Positions 23,797-32,200 of a stretch of DNA of 42,971 nt are shown here, piece after piece; position 1 is the stretch's first letter, and each line of letters begins with the position of its first letter. The notes beneath the pieces were generated by a model. The model was not told the DNA's origin. It was given only the letters and a program-made list of their open reading frames with translations, and did not search any database. A program made the position numbers and the translations under genes. The DNA is from an uncultured Nitrospira sp. (GTDB lineage Bacteria > Nitrospirota > Nitrospiria > Nitrospirales > Nitrospiraceae): contig CABVRZ010000002.1 of assembly GCA_902500775.1 (NCBI GenBank), positions 179,791-222,761 on the forward strand. The letters run 5' to 3'.

Positions 23797-24447
23797 ATGT
23801 GTAGGAAGGCTTCTTCTATTCTCCTCGGCATAATAGCGGTAATACCTATGGGTTGTGCGCTTGAGCAAGAAGTATCACGCACTCCTCGGACAGCGGTGGA
23901 GCAGATACTCTTAACTCAGGCAATCCATCAAGCTTTGGAGAATCTGTCGATTCGTTTGCCTGAGGGCGTCAATGTAGGGGTGACGGCGACAGGACTCGAC
24001 GACAATCAATCCCGACCTCGCCTGGGAAATGGGGAAGCGGGAGCAATTGACCGCTCATCGCGCGACAGTCTCTATGTCAGGGATGCCGTGGCTGCAGAGT
24101 TGGGACGTCGAGGCTACCGTATCTCCGATCAAGATGGCGATCCCCTGTATTTAGTGCGCGTCATGACCGAGTCGGTTGGAACGATGCAAGGCTTGACCTT
24201 CGTGGGAATGCCACCGGTGCAGAGCGTGCTGATTCCCTTCTCGCTCCCTGAACTCACTCTCTACAAGAATCAAAGCCAGAGCGGTTATGCTCGGCTACAT
24301 TTGGATGTCTTCGATCATCGGACCGGTGAGTTTCTCGGGTCTTCTCCCACGTTGATCGGACGATCGTTTTTTAATCAGTACACGCTGTTGATCTTGGCGA
24401 CCTGGCACAGCACCGATGTGACGGCTCCGCCGGTTGCGGGACGATGA
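23797..24447 (+). CDS. Putative lipoprotein of unknown function
   Basis: From ATG 23797 the protein has 216 residues and a lipoprotein-type signal: MCRKASSILLGIIAVIPMGC with Cys 20 as the probable lipidated residue. The mature part begins ALEQEVSRTPRTAVEQILLT, a 'TPRTA-EQ-LLT-A' pattern that I associate with an uncharacterised (DUF) family in similar genomes. Later parts (YVRDAVAAELGRRGYRISDQ, LYKNQSQSGYARLHLDVFD) alternate helix and strand. The frame is open 21 codons upstream, but the signal-peptide start is preferred. It stands alone between two insertion sequences. Confidence 0.7.
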   Translation: MCRKASSILLGIIAVIPMGCALEQEVSRTPRTAVEQILLTQAIHQALENLSIRLPEGVNVGVTATGLDDNQSRPRLGNGEAGAIDRSSRDSLYVRDAVAAELGRRGYRISDQDGDPLYLVRVMTESVGTMQGLTFVGMPPVQSVLIPFSLPELTLYKNQSQSGYARLHLDVFDHRTGEFLGSSPTLIGRSFFNQYTLLILATWHSTDVTAPPVAGR

Positions 24448-24608
24448 GCGAGTCAACATTCCTCTGCGCACCGGCGAGAACAGAGTCGCGGGAAGAAGCC
24501 TGTGCCATAGGGGAATTGATCATCACTCTGGGAAGAAGGGGGGGGGAGTCCGTAGGGATGACCGTTCCTTCAAAGTTCATACAGATCTATCGTCACTCTC
24601 AAAACTAT

Positions 24609-24644
24609 AGAACGGGCCGCGTCGTTTCCGACGCAGCCCGTTCT
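24609..24644 (-). terminator. Strong hairpin terminator of a disrupted minus-strand gene
   Basis: agaacgggc (24609-24617) and gcgtcg (24619-24624) pair with cgacgc (24629-24634) and gcccgttct (24636-24644) around loop tttc, with one mismatch. On the minus strand it is followed by atagttttgag. Removing the IS630 copy puts it about 30 bases after the stop codon of the decayed gene at 25548-25829. It may also serve the lipoprotein gene from the other side. Confidence 0.75.
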
Positions 24645-24674
24645 CTGACTCCTCAACCTGCTTGTTGCTCTCTA

Positions 24675-25553
24675 TAGCCTAACCACTTAAGAATGATTCA
24701 ACTTGTGTCCGGGCGAAGATAGTCTCGACAGAAGCCCCCGATTTCCTGCGGATGGATTTGGCGTGCGCCCACTTATGCTCGATCGGATTGAGGTCGGGGC
24801 TATAGGGCGGCAGATACTCCAGCGTATGCCCGGCATGGACCATGGCCGCTTGGGTATCCACCCGTTTGTGGAACGTGGCATTATCCATGACGAGGATCGA
24901 TGCGGGTGGCAGCTTGGGCAGCAGGTCTTGCTGAGTCCAGGCGGTAAAGACATCAGCATCCACGTTGGCGTCGAACAGGCCGACCGTCAGCAGGTCCTTC
25001 CCGATCAGCGCACCGATCACGTTGGTCCGCCCGCGTGCGTGCCAGTTGTGCACGCCGTGGCACCGCTATCCTGCGAGTGCATAGCCGTGCCGCCGCGGCA
25101 TGTCGTGTGCGAAGCCGCTCTCGTCAATGTACACAATCGTCCGATGCTGTACCCCATAGGCCGCCATTTTATCTCGGAAGATGCGCCGTTCGTCTTCGTC
25201 CGCCTTGGGGTGGCGAAACGTTTTTTTATAGGTGACCGTCAGCTTCCTCAGCGCGACAAAGATGGCATTCTGGGCCACCCCGAACCGTTGCGCCCGCTCA
25301 TGCTGGTACGCATCCGGATACGTGAGGACATCCTGGCGCAACGCCTCCAGATCGATCTTGCGGCGCCGAGCCCCTTGCGGCTTGCGCTCCACGTGCTTGA
25401 TCCACCGCACCACACTGGCGCTCCCTACATCAAACCGGGCCGCCACCTCCGCAATCGTCAGCCCCTCCTTCTTCCGAACAGATAAGACCTTACGGCGAAA
25501 ATCTATTGAATATGCCATCCTTCCATTATGATCATAATTATTTTGTTTAGCTA
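24675..25553 (-). mobile_element. IS630-family insertion sequence
   Basis: The element of about 880 bp is flanked by TA (24673-24674 and 25554-25555), the target of IS630 elements. Its ends read tagcctaaccacttaag at left and, on the complement, tagctaaacaaaataa at right, imperfect inverted repeats. The exact edges are ambiguous by two bases because both borders read TATA. It contains a single transposase frame on the minus strand. Excision in silico restores gggtac-ta-gagagc, rejoining a minus-strand coding end with its terminator. Confidence 0.88.
24679..25518 (-). pseudogene. IS630-family transposase with in-frame amber codon
   Basis: The frame is 280 codons including the final stop, interrupted by one TAG at 25066-25068 (YALAG-stop-RCHGVHNWHA). 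At this place related proteins tend to have Gln, so a CAG to TAG transition is likely. The N-terminal helix-turn-helix (EGLTIAEVAARFDVGSASVV) and the DDE residues in YIDESGF, LVMDNATFH and YSPDLNPIEHKWAH are all present. Apart from the stop the gene looks intact, so the inactivation is recent or is bypassed by readthrough. The final stop TAG is formed by the terminal repeat itself. Confidence 0.88.
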
Positions 25554-25829
25554 TAGTACCCGGCTTTGGCCTTGGGGTCCACCTGACTGGGGAACGGATC
25601 CAGGATGCTCTTCGGCGCCCCGTTCCAGATCACGTCCGCCAAGTTCGACATCGCGGCTCACGATCTGCGCCGAGACGCCACCCGCCGCTCCGAACAACCC
25701 GCACCAGCCCAGCGTCACAAAGCCCCTGTTCAACGGCGCACTGAACAGCTTATCAACGAACCAGAACGCATGGCCCCACTCGTTTAAGCCCACGTTCGGA
25801 AGAATGAACATCGGCCCCAGCACTGAGCT
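25548..25829 (-). pseudogene. Decayed gene end interrupted by the IS630 insertion
   Basis: One frame reads [20 protein letters not shown], then [20 protein letters not shown] and [15 protein letters not shown], with the look of a membrane-associated protein. About 25650 the coding character moves to another frame, [20 protein letters not shown] and [11 protein letters not shown]. Without the IS this second frame would end in TAG exactly at the TA target, 30 bases before a strong hairpin at 24609-24644. Upstream an in-frame TGA lies at about 25829. I interpret this as a truncated, frameshifted 3' end of a larger gene of unknown function. Confidence 0.5.
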
Positions 25830-25872
25830 GAGTCAACCAGAGGGAAGTGCACCAGAGCTACTTCACGTACGT

Positions 25873-26982
25873 CTATTCGGGCTGGAAAGTCTTCATGATG
25901 AATGGGAAGGAGCGATGGGTCTTATAGAGAGCGACGAGAGAGTTGAACTCCTTGATCGCACCGTTTTTCTTTCTCAAAGCGTTGAGCCGTTGAACAAATG
26001 CATCGGTTTCTTTTCTGAGGTCAGAGGAGTTGTCATTCAGTAGACCAGGTGCAAAATCTTTCATGATGAAGATGGTTTGTCCAATATGGTCCTCCCCACT
26101 GAACGCCGCTTGGACAAAGTGGCTGACCAACGCGCAGAACATGTCCCGCGACGTCACACCATCCCCTGGTCTCCCTATGCCCTGTTGAGAGGTGTCGGAA
26201 GAGACCTGTGCCTTAACCTCAGCTCCATCGACAAAGGCGTCCACAAAACCGTGGATAATTTCGGCGAGTGTCTTCTGATGAGGCCGCTGATGTTCGGTGG
26301 CTGGTGTGCGGTGTTCGCTCACCTCCAAGGTGTAGTCACACGTTAAACCTTGCACTAATTCATGGATCTTGAGCAACTGCTTTGCATCCGGCTCTGACAT
26401 TCGCTCTAGGGCTTCTCGTGCTTGTTCATTGCGAAAATTGCCCGCCCCTCGTTCATCGACGTGCTTTCCCGTCGTGTTTGCAAGCGCGAAGCGATCGGCA
26501 TCCCACAGAAGTAGCCCAAGCAGCGCATACGCGGCCTCGGTGGATTTGCACTGATCTTGGCATACCTCCTTGAGCGACTCGGATTTGACCAGGCTTTCAT
26601 AGAAACCCAAAAACCAGTCATCCCATGTCGTGTCATTCCATCGCTCTCGCGCCTTCCAGATGGCCCATTCGACATACTCAAGCGGGGAGCAATCCTCCGG
26701 GGGAACTTGCTGTCCGGTGAGAGGAACGCTGTTGGGATGTCTCCGCCTGAAGACGGTATAGGCCGCTTGAAACCGCGAAGAAATTTTATTCGAAACACCC
26801 GGACCATTCGGCCGCCTGACTGCGAACCGCAAGGAAATCAACGGGCAACCTGAACGGTTAGGGATAGACCTCAGCGTAGAACCCTTCGGTCTTTCAAGAC
26901 GAGCCGAACCATCAGCAAGGCCCGTCCCGATCGTTCTTGCCTTGCCGTCATCTATTCTTTTGGTTGTTCCACGTGTTTTCAT
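25873..26982 (-). CDS. Hypothetical protein (369 aa)
   Basis: I do not recognise this protein. The first ~75 residues are basic and of low complexity; the remainder is mostly helical and rich in Trp and acidic residues (EYVEWAIWKARERWNDTTWD, DWFLGFYESLVKSE, LLGLLLWDADRFALANTTGK). There is no signal peptide or membrane segment, and no catalytic motif is visible. The true start may lie downstream of ATG 26982, near the conserved-looking SNKISSRFQAAYTVFRRRHP. No neighbour is close enough to form an operon: it lies 580 bases after the five-gene operon on the same strand and next to insertion-sequence debris, so it may be cargo of mobile DNA. Confidence 0.6.
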   Translation of the reverse strand: MKTRGTTKRIDDGKARTIGTGLADGSARLERPKGSTLRSIPNRSGCPLISLRFAVRRPNGPGVSNKISSRFQAAYTVFRRRHPNSVPLTGQQVPPEDCSPLEYVEWAIWKARERWNDTTWDDWFLGFYESLVKSESLKEVCQDQCKSTEAAYALLGLLLWDADRFALANTTGKHVDERGAGNFRNEQAREALERMSEPDAKQLLKIHELVQGLTCDYTLEVSEHRTPATEHQRPHQKTLAEIIHGFVDAFVDGAEVKAQVSSDTSQQGIGRPGDGVTSRDMFCALVSHFVQAAFSGEDHIGQTIFIMKDFAPGLLNDNSSDLRKETDAFVQRLNALRKKNGAIKEFNSLVALYKTHRSFPFIMKTFQPE

Positions 26983-27120
26983 ATCGTCATTAAAACCCCC
27001 GTCATATCAAATACGCCTGCCCACAACAACGGCGGGAGAGGCCTTCTCCACAACCAGCCTTTAACTTTCTAAATCTGTACGGAACCCATTCTGTCATCGG
27101 TTGCCACTACACCAACAGGA

Positions 27121-27256
27121 TAGCAGTTTGCTGAAAACTCAATATGTGTGCTTCGACATGCTCAGGACGAATGGAAAACATCAATAGTTTCAATGCCCAC
27201 TCCGTTCGTCCTGAGGCTCTCGAACGGTGAACGAAGGGTTTTTCAGCAGACTGCTA
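27121..27256. repeat. 136-bp imperfect palindromic intergenic repeat
   Basis: The left arm starts tagcagtttgctgaaaa (27121-27137) and the right arm ends ttttcagcagactgcta (27240-27256), complementary at 16 of 17 positions. Nearer the centre, gctcaggacgaatgga on the left matches the complement of tccgttcgtcctgagg on the right with few changes. It has the layout of a miniature repeat or extragenic palindrome. Such sequences with 'ttcgtcctgag' and 'tttttcagcag' are, as I recall, multicopy in Nitrospira genomes. Copy number needs a genome search. Confidence 0.65.
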
Positions 27257-27563
27257 GGCTGCTCTAATCCCCCCAGAAAAATCGCGAACGCAACGTTTAC
27301 AGAATTCATGGCGCACCACATGAATCTGACAGCCGACCTTGTGATCTATCTGAACAAACCGACCTATTGCTTTCGGCTGCGGACAAAGGGAGCTACCCGG
27401 CATTCGGAAGCGAAGGCCTACTCGGTCTCGTGGGAGACTATACCCGGAGAACTCACGAAAGGGAAAGAGATCGGGAAAGTACCGACAAGCGCTCTGAATC
27501 GTGGCGCCGTCATTACCAACTGGCCAGGCGTACCGTGTGACACCTCACCGCACACAATTTCGA
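27257..27563. other. Region between palindromic repeat and the large operon, no confident gene
   Basis: A plus-strand frame of 172 codons (27227-27745) crosses this region, but it begins inside the palindrome and runs antisense into the last gene of the large operon. Its middle (HMNLTADLVIYLNKPTYCFR) is not recognisable. I list no gene. No T-tract terminator for the large operon is evident. Confidence 0.4.
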
Positions 27564-29249
27564 TCACCGCAGAGAATCGAAACGGAGGCCACTCGCCCCT
27601 TCGCCCCGCCCCACATCCTTTCGTCGTCCAATCCACACATGTGTGGAACCATCTAACCAGCGTGTGTACTGGTAATTGCGGCTCAGCCGAATGCCCTCCC
27701 TTGGAATTTCTTCTTCACACACATCCAACCTCTGCCCAGGTTTAGGCGTCAGAATCCGCCCTTGCGACCGGTTGAACTGTGGTCGGCCATTGGCGTCCAG
27801 CATCGCGGCACGCCGCAAGCGAATGGCACGTGAGCCGCTGATCTGCACCGGCACAAACGGAATCCAGTGGTCGGGAACTGTCGCGGCAAGCTCATAGCGG
27901 AGTGCGTCCGGCAGAGAAATATCCGGTGCCTGTGGAGTCGCTCGCTCGTAGTAGGCATCATGTCTGTTCAGCGGCCTTCCGGCTGGACCATCCACGACGC
28001 GCTCGACGCCCCAAGCCATGTTGGCCATCTCGTCGCGGAAGAGGACCACGTCCTCGATCGGCGGACCCTCCACGTTCTTCAACACGACCGGCGGCACGAA
28101 CAGGAAGCCTGATGCCGGTTCAAGTGAGTTCGACGTCAGCTGGAACATGCGCCATGGCCCGCTCTGAGTGGTATCGGGCACCGCGAATCGATCTCCGAAC
28201 GTGTCGGTGATGATCAGCGACCGAATCGTGCATATTGAGCCGGTCTCAAGCTCCACTGGGATCACGAACCAATCGTTGCCGTAGCTGGTTGCGAACTCGA
28301 TGAGCAGCATGCGGGCGAGATCTTCCGGCCGCGTGTCGACGGCACCGAAGTCAACCTGCGCATCCTCGAACTCCCACCAGCGTTGCGCCGGCATGCCGCG
28401 GTACGTGACACCGGCGGGCATTGTGGTTCGCGTGATGGTTCGTGGCGTGGCGTCGGACGCTGCGCCTAACGATGGCCCTCCGCTGTTGAACGCGTACCAA
28501 TCCAGCTGTCCCTGGATGTACTCGCGGGTCACGAGTGTCCGCTCCCCGGCAGAGCTGCGGGCAGACACCGCGAAGGCGTACTCCATTCGCTCGTCGATCC
28601 ACGCCGAGTCCTTGGCGTCTTTGTCGCGAAGAAGCGAGTCATACCACGTCAGCCATTCGGCGGAGGCGAGGGTGACCTCCGCCGCATCGGCTGCGTCAAT
28701 GGCCGGCTCCGTGGGAAGGCGTGGCCGAGCACGCCGGAGTGCCGCCGCGAGAAGATCGCCGTGCAGCGCCCGGCCCGTCATCATGTCGAACGTCCGCACA
28801 CTCGCCGCATCGAACTGCTGACGCTGGTCCGCGCTGAGCGGAGGCACGGCATAGCTACGGATAAAGATGTCGCGATAGCTCTTGCTCAGCGATTGTTGCT
28901 CGAGTAGACGGAGGAAATGGAGCCCGGCGTCCACGGCTAGCAGCAGTCGCGCCGGTTGCCGAATCGACTCCTGTTCCACTAGTGCCTCGAGTGGCTGCGT
29001 CTGGCCATCGTAGCGACGCCCCTCGACGTGCTGTGCCGGAACACCGGGGTGGTATCGAGTGATGAGCCCCGATTCGGCACGAAGCCGTGCCACGACGGGC
29101 GACCCGGTGTCCGAACCCTTGAACTCTCCCATCTGCCACTGGCGGCCCAGCAACCACAGGGGGTCGTGGATACATGCTTGTAGCCCGACCTGCTCGTCGG
29201 CAGCGCGCGCCTTTGGTTCAAGACGAATCCAGCTGGTAATAGATGGCAT
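27564..29249 (-). CDS. Fifth gene of the large operon: uncharacterised 561-aa protein
   Basis: No enzyme motif is recognisable. The N-terminus MPSITSWIRLEPKARAADEQ leads to VGLQACIHDPLWLLGRQWQM, a Trp-rich pattern (W-L-L-G-R-Q-W-Q-M-G-E-F) that I recall from other uncharacterised bacterial proteins found with the genes upstream. The central part has ITRTTMPAGVTYRGMPAQRW and FEDAQVDFGAVDTRPEDLAR; the C-terminus has HWIPFVPVQISGSRAIRLRR and ends with a basic tail. No signal peptide or membrane segment is seen. ATG 29249 is preferred because GGAG lies 9 bases upstream; the frame's first ATG (29264) directly follows the TGA of the previous gene. Last gene of the operon. Confidence 0.8.
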   Translation of the reverse strand: MPSITSWIRLEPKARAADEQVGLQACIHDPLWLLGRQWQMGEFKGSDTGSPVVARLRAESGLITRYHPGVPAQHVEGRRYDGQTQPLEALVEQESIRQPARLLLAVDAGLHFLRLLEQQSLSKSYRDIFIRSYAVPPLSADQRQQFDAASVRTFDMMTGRALHGDLLAAALRRARPRLPTEPAIDAADAAEVTLASAEWLTWYDSLLRDKDAKDSAWIDERMEYAFAVSARSSAGERTLVTREYIQGQLDWYAFNSGGPSLGAASDATPRTITRTTMPAGVTYRGMPAQRWWEFEDAQVDFGAVDTRPEDLARMLLIEFATSYGNDWFVIPVELETGSICTIRSLIITDTFGDRFAVPDTTQSGPWRMFQLTSNSLEPASGFLFVPPVVLKNVEGPPIEDVVLFRDEMANMAWGVERVVDGPAGRPLNRHDAYYERATPQAPDISLPDALRYELAATVPDHWIPFVPVQISGSRAIRLRRAAMLDANGRPQFNRSQGRILTPKPGQRLDVCEEEIPREGIRLSRNYQYTRWLDGSTHVWIGRRKDVGRGEGASGLRFDSLR

Positions 29250-29264
29250 ATGGCTTGGCTCCAT

Positions 29265-32200
29265 TCAGCGCACGAGCGTCGTCCAGTCAGTTGAGATCGT
29301 GTCGCCTTGGGCATTGGTAGCAAAGAATAGCGCCGGCAAGAAGTGCTGCACCTCAGCTAGCGTCTCCGGATCTGCCAGGCGCATCTGCGCCAGATCGAAG
29401 GTTTCGTTGAGCACCTGCTGCAGCGTCTGCGCCGTCCAGGCATCGTCGGTCCCAGGCGGCACGGCAATGAGGACTGACTGCGGCGGCGAAGCGTCAGGCT
29501 GATCGTATTGAAACGCCACGCCGGTCGTTTCGCTCGGATTCGGGACCGTCTCGATCCACTCATCGATCAAGAGTCCCGTCAGCGGTTCCCGTGCGTTGAA
29601 CGACGGATCGACTTGCGCAACGAGCGAGACGGTCCCTCCAGCAATCGGCGTCCCGTCGACGGTGGGCAAGGCCACCCACCGATCTTCTTCCCGAAGCGGC
29701 AACTGCCCAACGCGCAGCGTGAGCTCGACGCCCGTGCCGAGCACTTGCGTGTAGCGCAGCACGTCTTCGAAACGCGACAACGGTTCCCGCACGCGCGATG
29801 CGCGGTGCAGCCAAGTGACCGCTTCGGCCGCGTTCCCACCTTGGAGCCTGGTGCTGTCTGCCCATGTCTTTGCAAGATCATCGGCATTGGCGGGGCGAAA
29901 CACCGGCATGACGACGAAGGACGGGCCAAACAGCTCGCGGAGAGCGGTAGTCGCGTCTGAGGCTGCCTGTGCCCGTTCGAGTCTCCCGACCGCTTCGCGT
30001 TCTACCGAATGAGCAATGGCAGACACATCGGCACTCGTCGCTACCGCACCAGCAATGCCGAAGTGTGCCAGTTGCAGAAGCGCAGCTCGCACATCCCCAC
30101 CGACCGTCTTCAACTGCTGCAACGCATCCCGCAACGCCATCGTCGCGCGCTGCGCCCGCTGGGTCAGCTCAAGCTCGTCGATCCCGCTTGGGATCGCCGC
30201 GCCTCCGCCAGGCGCCAGATCCCGGCCGTCCACGCCGCGGGCGCACATGAGGAGCTGCCGCACGGTCCGCAGCAACTCGAGAAACTCCACCCCGCTGAGA
30301 TCGCGAGCGTCCCATGCTGGGTCACGTTCAAGGTTGATCCGTAGAAAGGTTTCTGGCCCGAGGCTTGGGCGTTGGCGCATCGCTTCGAGCAACACACGTT
30401 GCTCCACCTCGGAGCGTCGCGCATCTTCGTTGCTCTCCGCCGCATAGACGAAATCGAGCGGAGACATGCCCAGCTGATGGAATCGGATCTCGTGCGTCTC
30501 GACGGTGGTGCCGCTGGTGGAATCAACACGCTGAACAATGCATCGCACCCGCGACGGATCCCCGAGCAACCGTCCGGCCCACGCGTCGAGGTGCGGCGCA
30601 GCCTGAGCACGATGCGGATAGTGAACGGACGTCCATCCTGGTGAGGATATGGCCGTGCCGCTGAAGAGCGACAGGGCACGGTGCGTGAGCGCGATGCCGC
30701 TCCTTGGTGTCTCAGCCACATCGAGTTCGGGTGGCCGCGCATCGCCACGTGCGACGGCATCGAGGGTCGCCGACGCGCGCGATGGATTACCCAACACGGC
30801 CTGGTGCACGCTCTCCGCCAGCAGGGCGTCGCTCACAGCGTCCACCACGTTGTCGAGAGCGAGCAATTCCGCACGCACCGCCAGTTTCTCAGCATCCGTC
30901 ATCGTGCTGAGCTTCGCAAAGAATGTCTCCTCGCCGCTCCCTACCGCCTGATGCCATAGGCGCTGCAGCACCAAGCCGTCGACGACATTGTTCGCCGCGA
31001 CGGCTTCGACAGGCAGACCATCGGCGGCATCGAGCTTGCGCGCCATAAGCGGCGCCATCTCTCGAAACGGCTTGATGAATCGATCAAGCTCCACGCCAGG
31101 ATGTGCCTCGTGGAGGCCGCGCTCAAAGCGGTAGCCGAGGAGCGCCCCGAGCGATTGACCTTGACGCACGCCGTCCAGCAACCACTTCGCCAGACGCACG
31201 CGCTCCGAGGAAAGATCAATCGCGAGGAGCTTACCCGACTCCTCATGAGCGTGCGTCAGGTGTCCACTGCGCAGAACCGCCGCAGTGGCTGCTTGCGCGA
31301 GCGACGGCGCATGGATGAACCCAGGGTTCCCAGGCAGCGTGAACACCGGTACGCTCGACTCCTCTGGCACTGTGGGTGCTCGCGTGGGCAGTTCCCTCGG
31401 CTGCAGGTTCTCAACCCAGCCGTAGGCCCCGAGGTAGACCCCGGTTGGATGCGCCTCACGCATCGCCGCGAGGCGCCGTGTGGCAAGCGAGGTGATCCAG
31501 GCATCAAGCCGGTACGAACAGAGGTCTAGCGTGCCACAGAGGAGACGCTCCAGGGTAGGGACAGTGAGGCGGGATAGGTGCATCAGGCTCGCACGGAACT
31601 CGCCGAGCTGCGCGACGTTGCGATCGTCAAAAGACGCCAACTGTTGCAAGAAGACCTCGAGCGGCAGCGGCGAGACGTCTGCGAGCACGGTCGCGAGCTG
31701 CTTCACCGGTGTGAACACTGTCGTGCCAGGTTCGACCTCGATGATTTCGCTCTCCCGCCGTTGCGCGGGCGTCATCGCATTCCTGGAGAGGAGCAGGTTC
31801 GAGGCGGCCTTGCCGTATTCGAGCAACGTGGCCTGCCGCAGGAGTGTGTAGAGGAGGCTCTTCGGCTTCGGCTCTGGAAACGTCTCGAGACGGATCCCCG
31901 CCACTGCGGTCGACTGCAGCAGCTCGATGAAGTTCGGCGCGAGCCGAGTCTCAGCACCTACAGCACCGGCCTGGACGAGCGGGAGTTTCAGTGGCACCTC
32001 GGCGCCGGCATACACTGTGTGGTTCAGCCGTGAACTCAACCCAGCGAACCCCCACGTGTTCAAGGAAGCGTTGACGAGCTGTTGGTGTGCGGCCCACCAG
32101 CCCGCTCGTTCGAGGCCTACGAGCTCGAATTGCCACAGATTCTCGAAGTAATGTCGGCCCAGCGCCGCGCGAATCGCATAGTTCGAGGAAGAGGCCTCCT

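Noticed and set aside
24444..24677. Plus-strand 77-codon frame after the lipoprotein gene
   Set aside because: It reads through the terminator hairpin and into the IS630 border, with no recognisable sequence.
27227..27745. Plus-strand 172-codon frame
   Set aside because: It starts inside the palindromic repeat and its last third is antisense to the fifth operon gene; middle part unrecognised, so not called.
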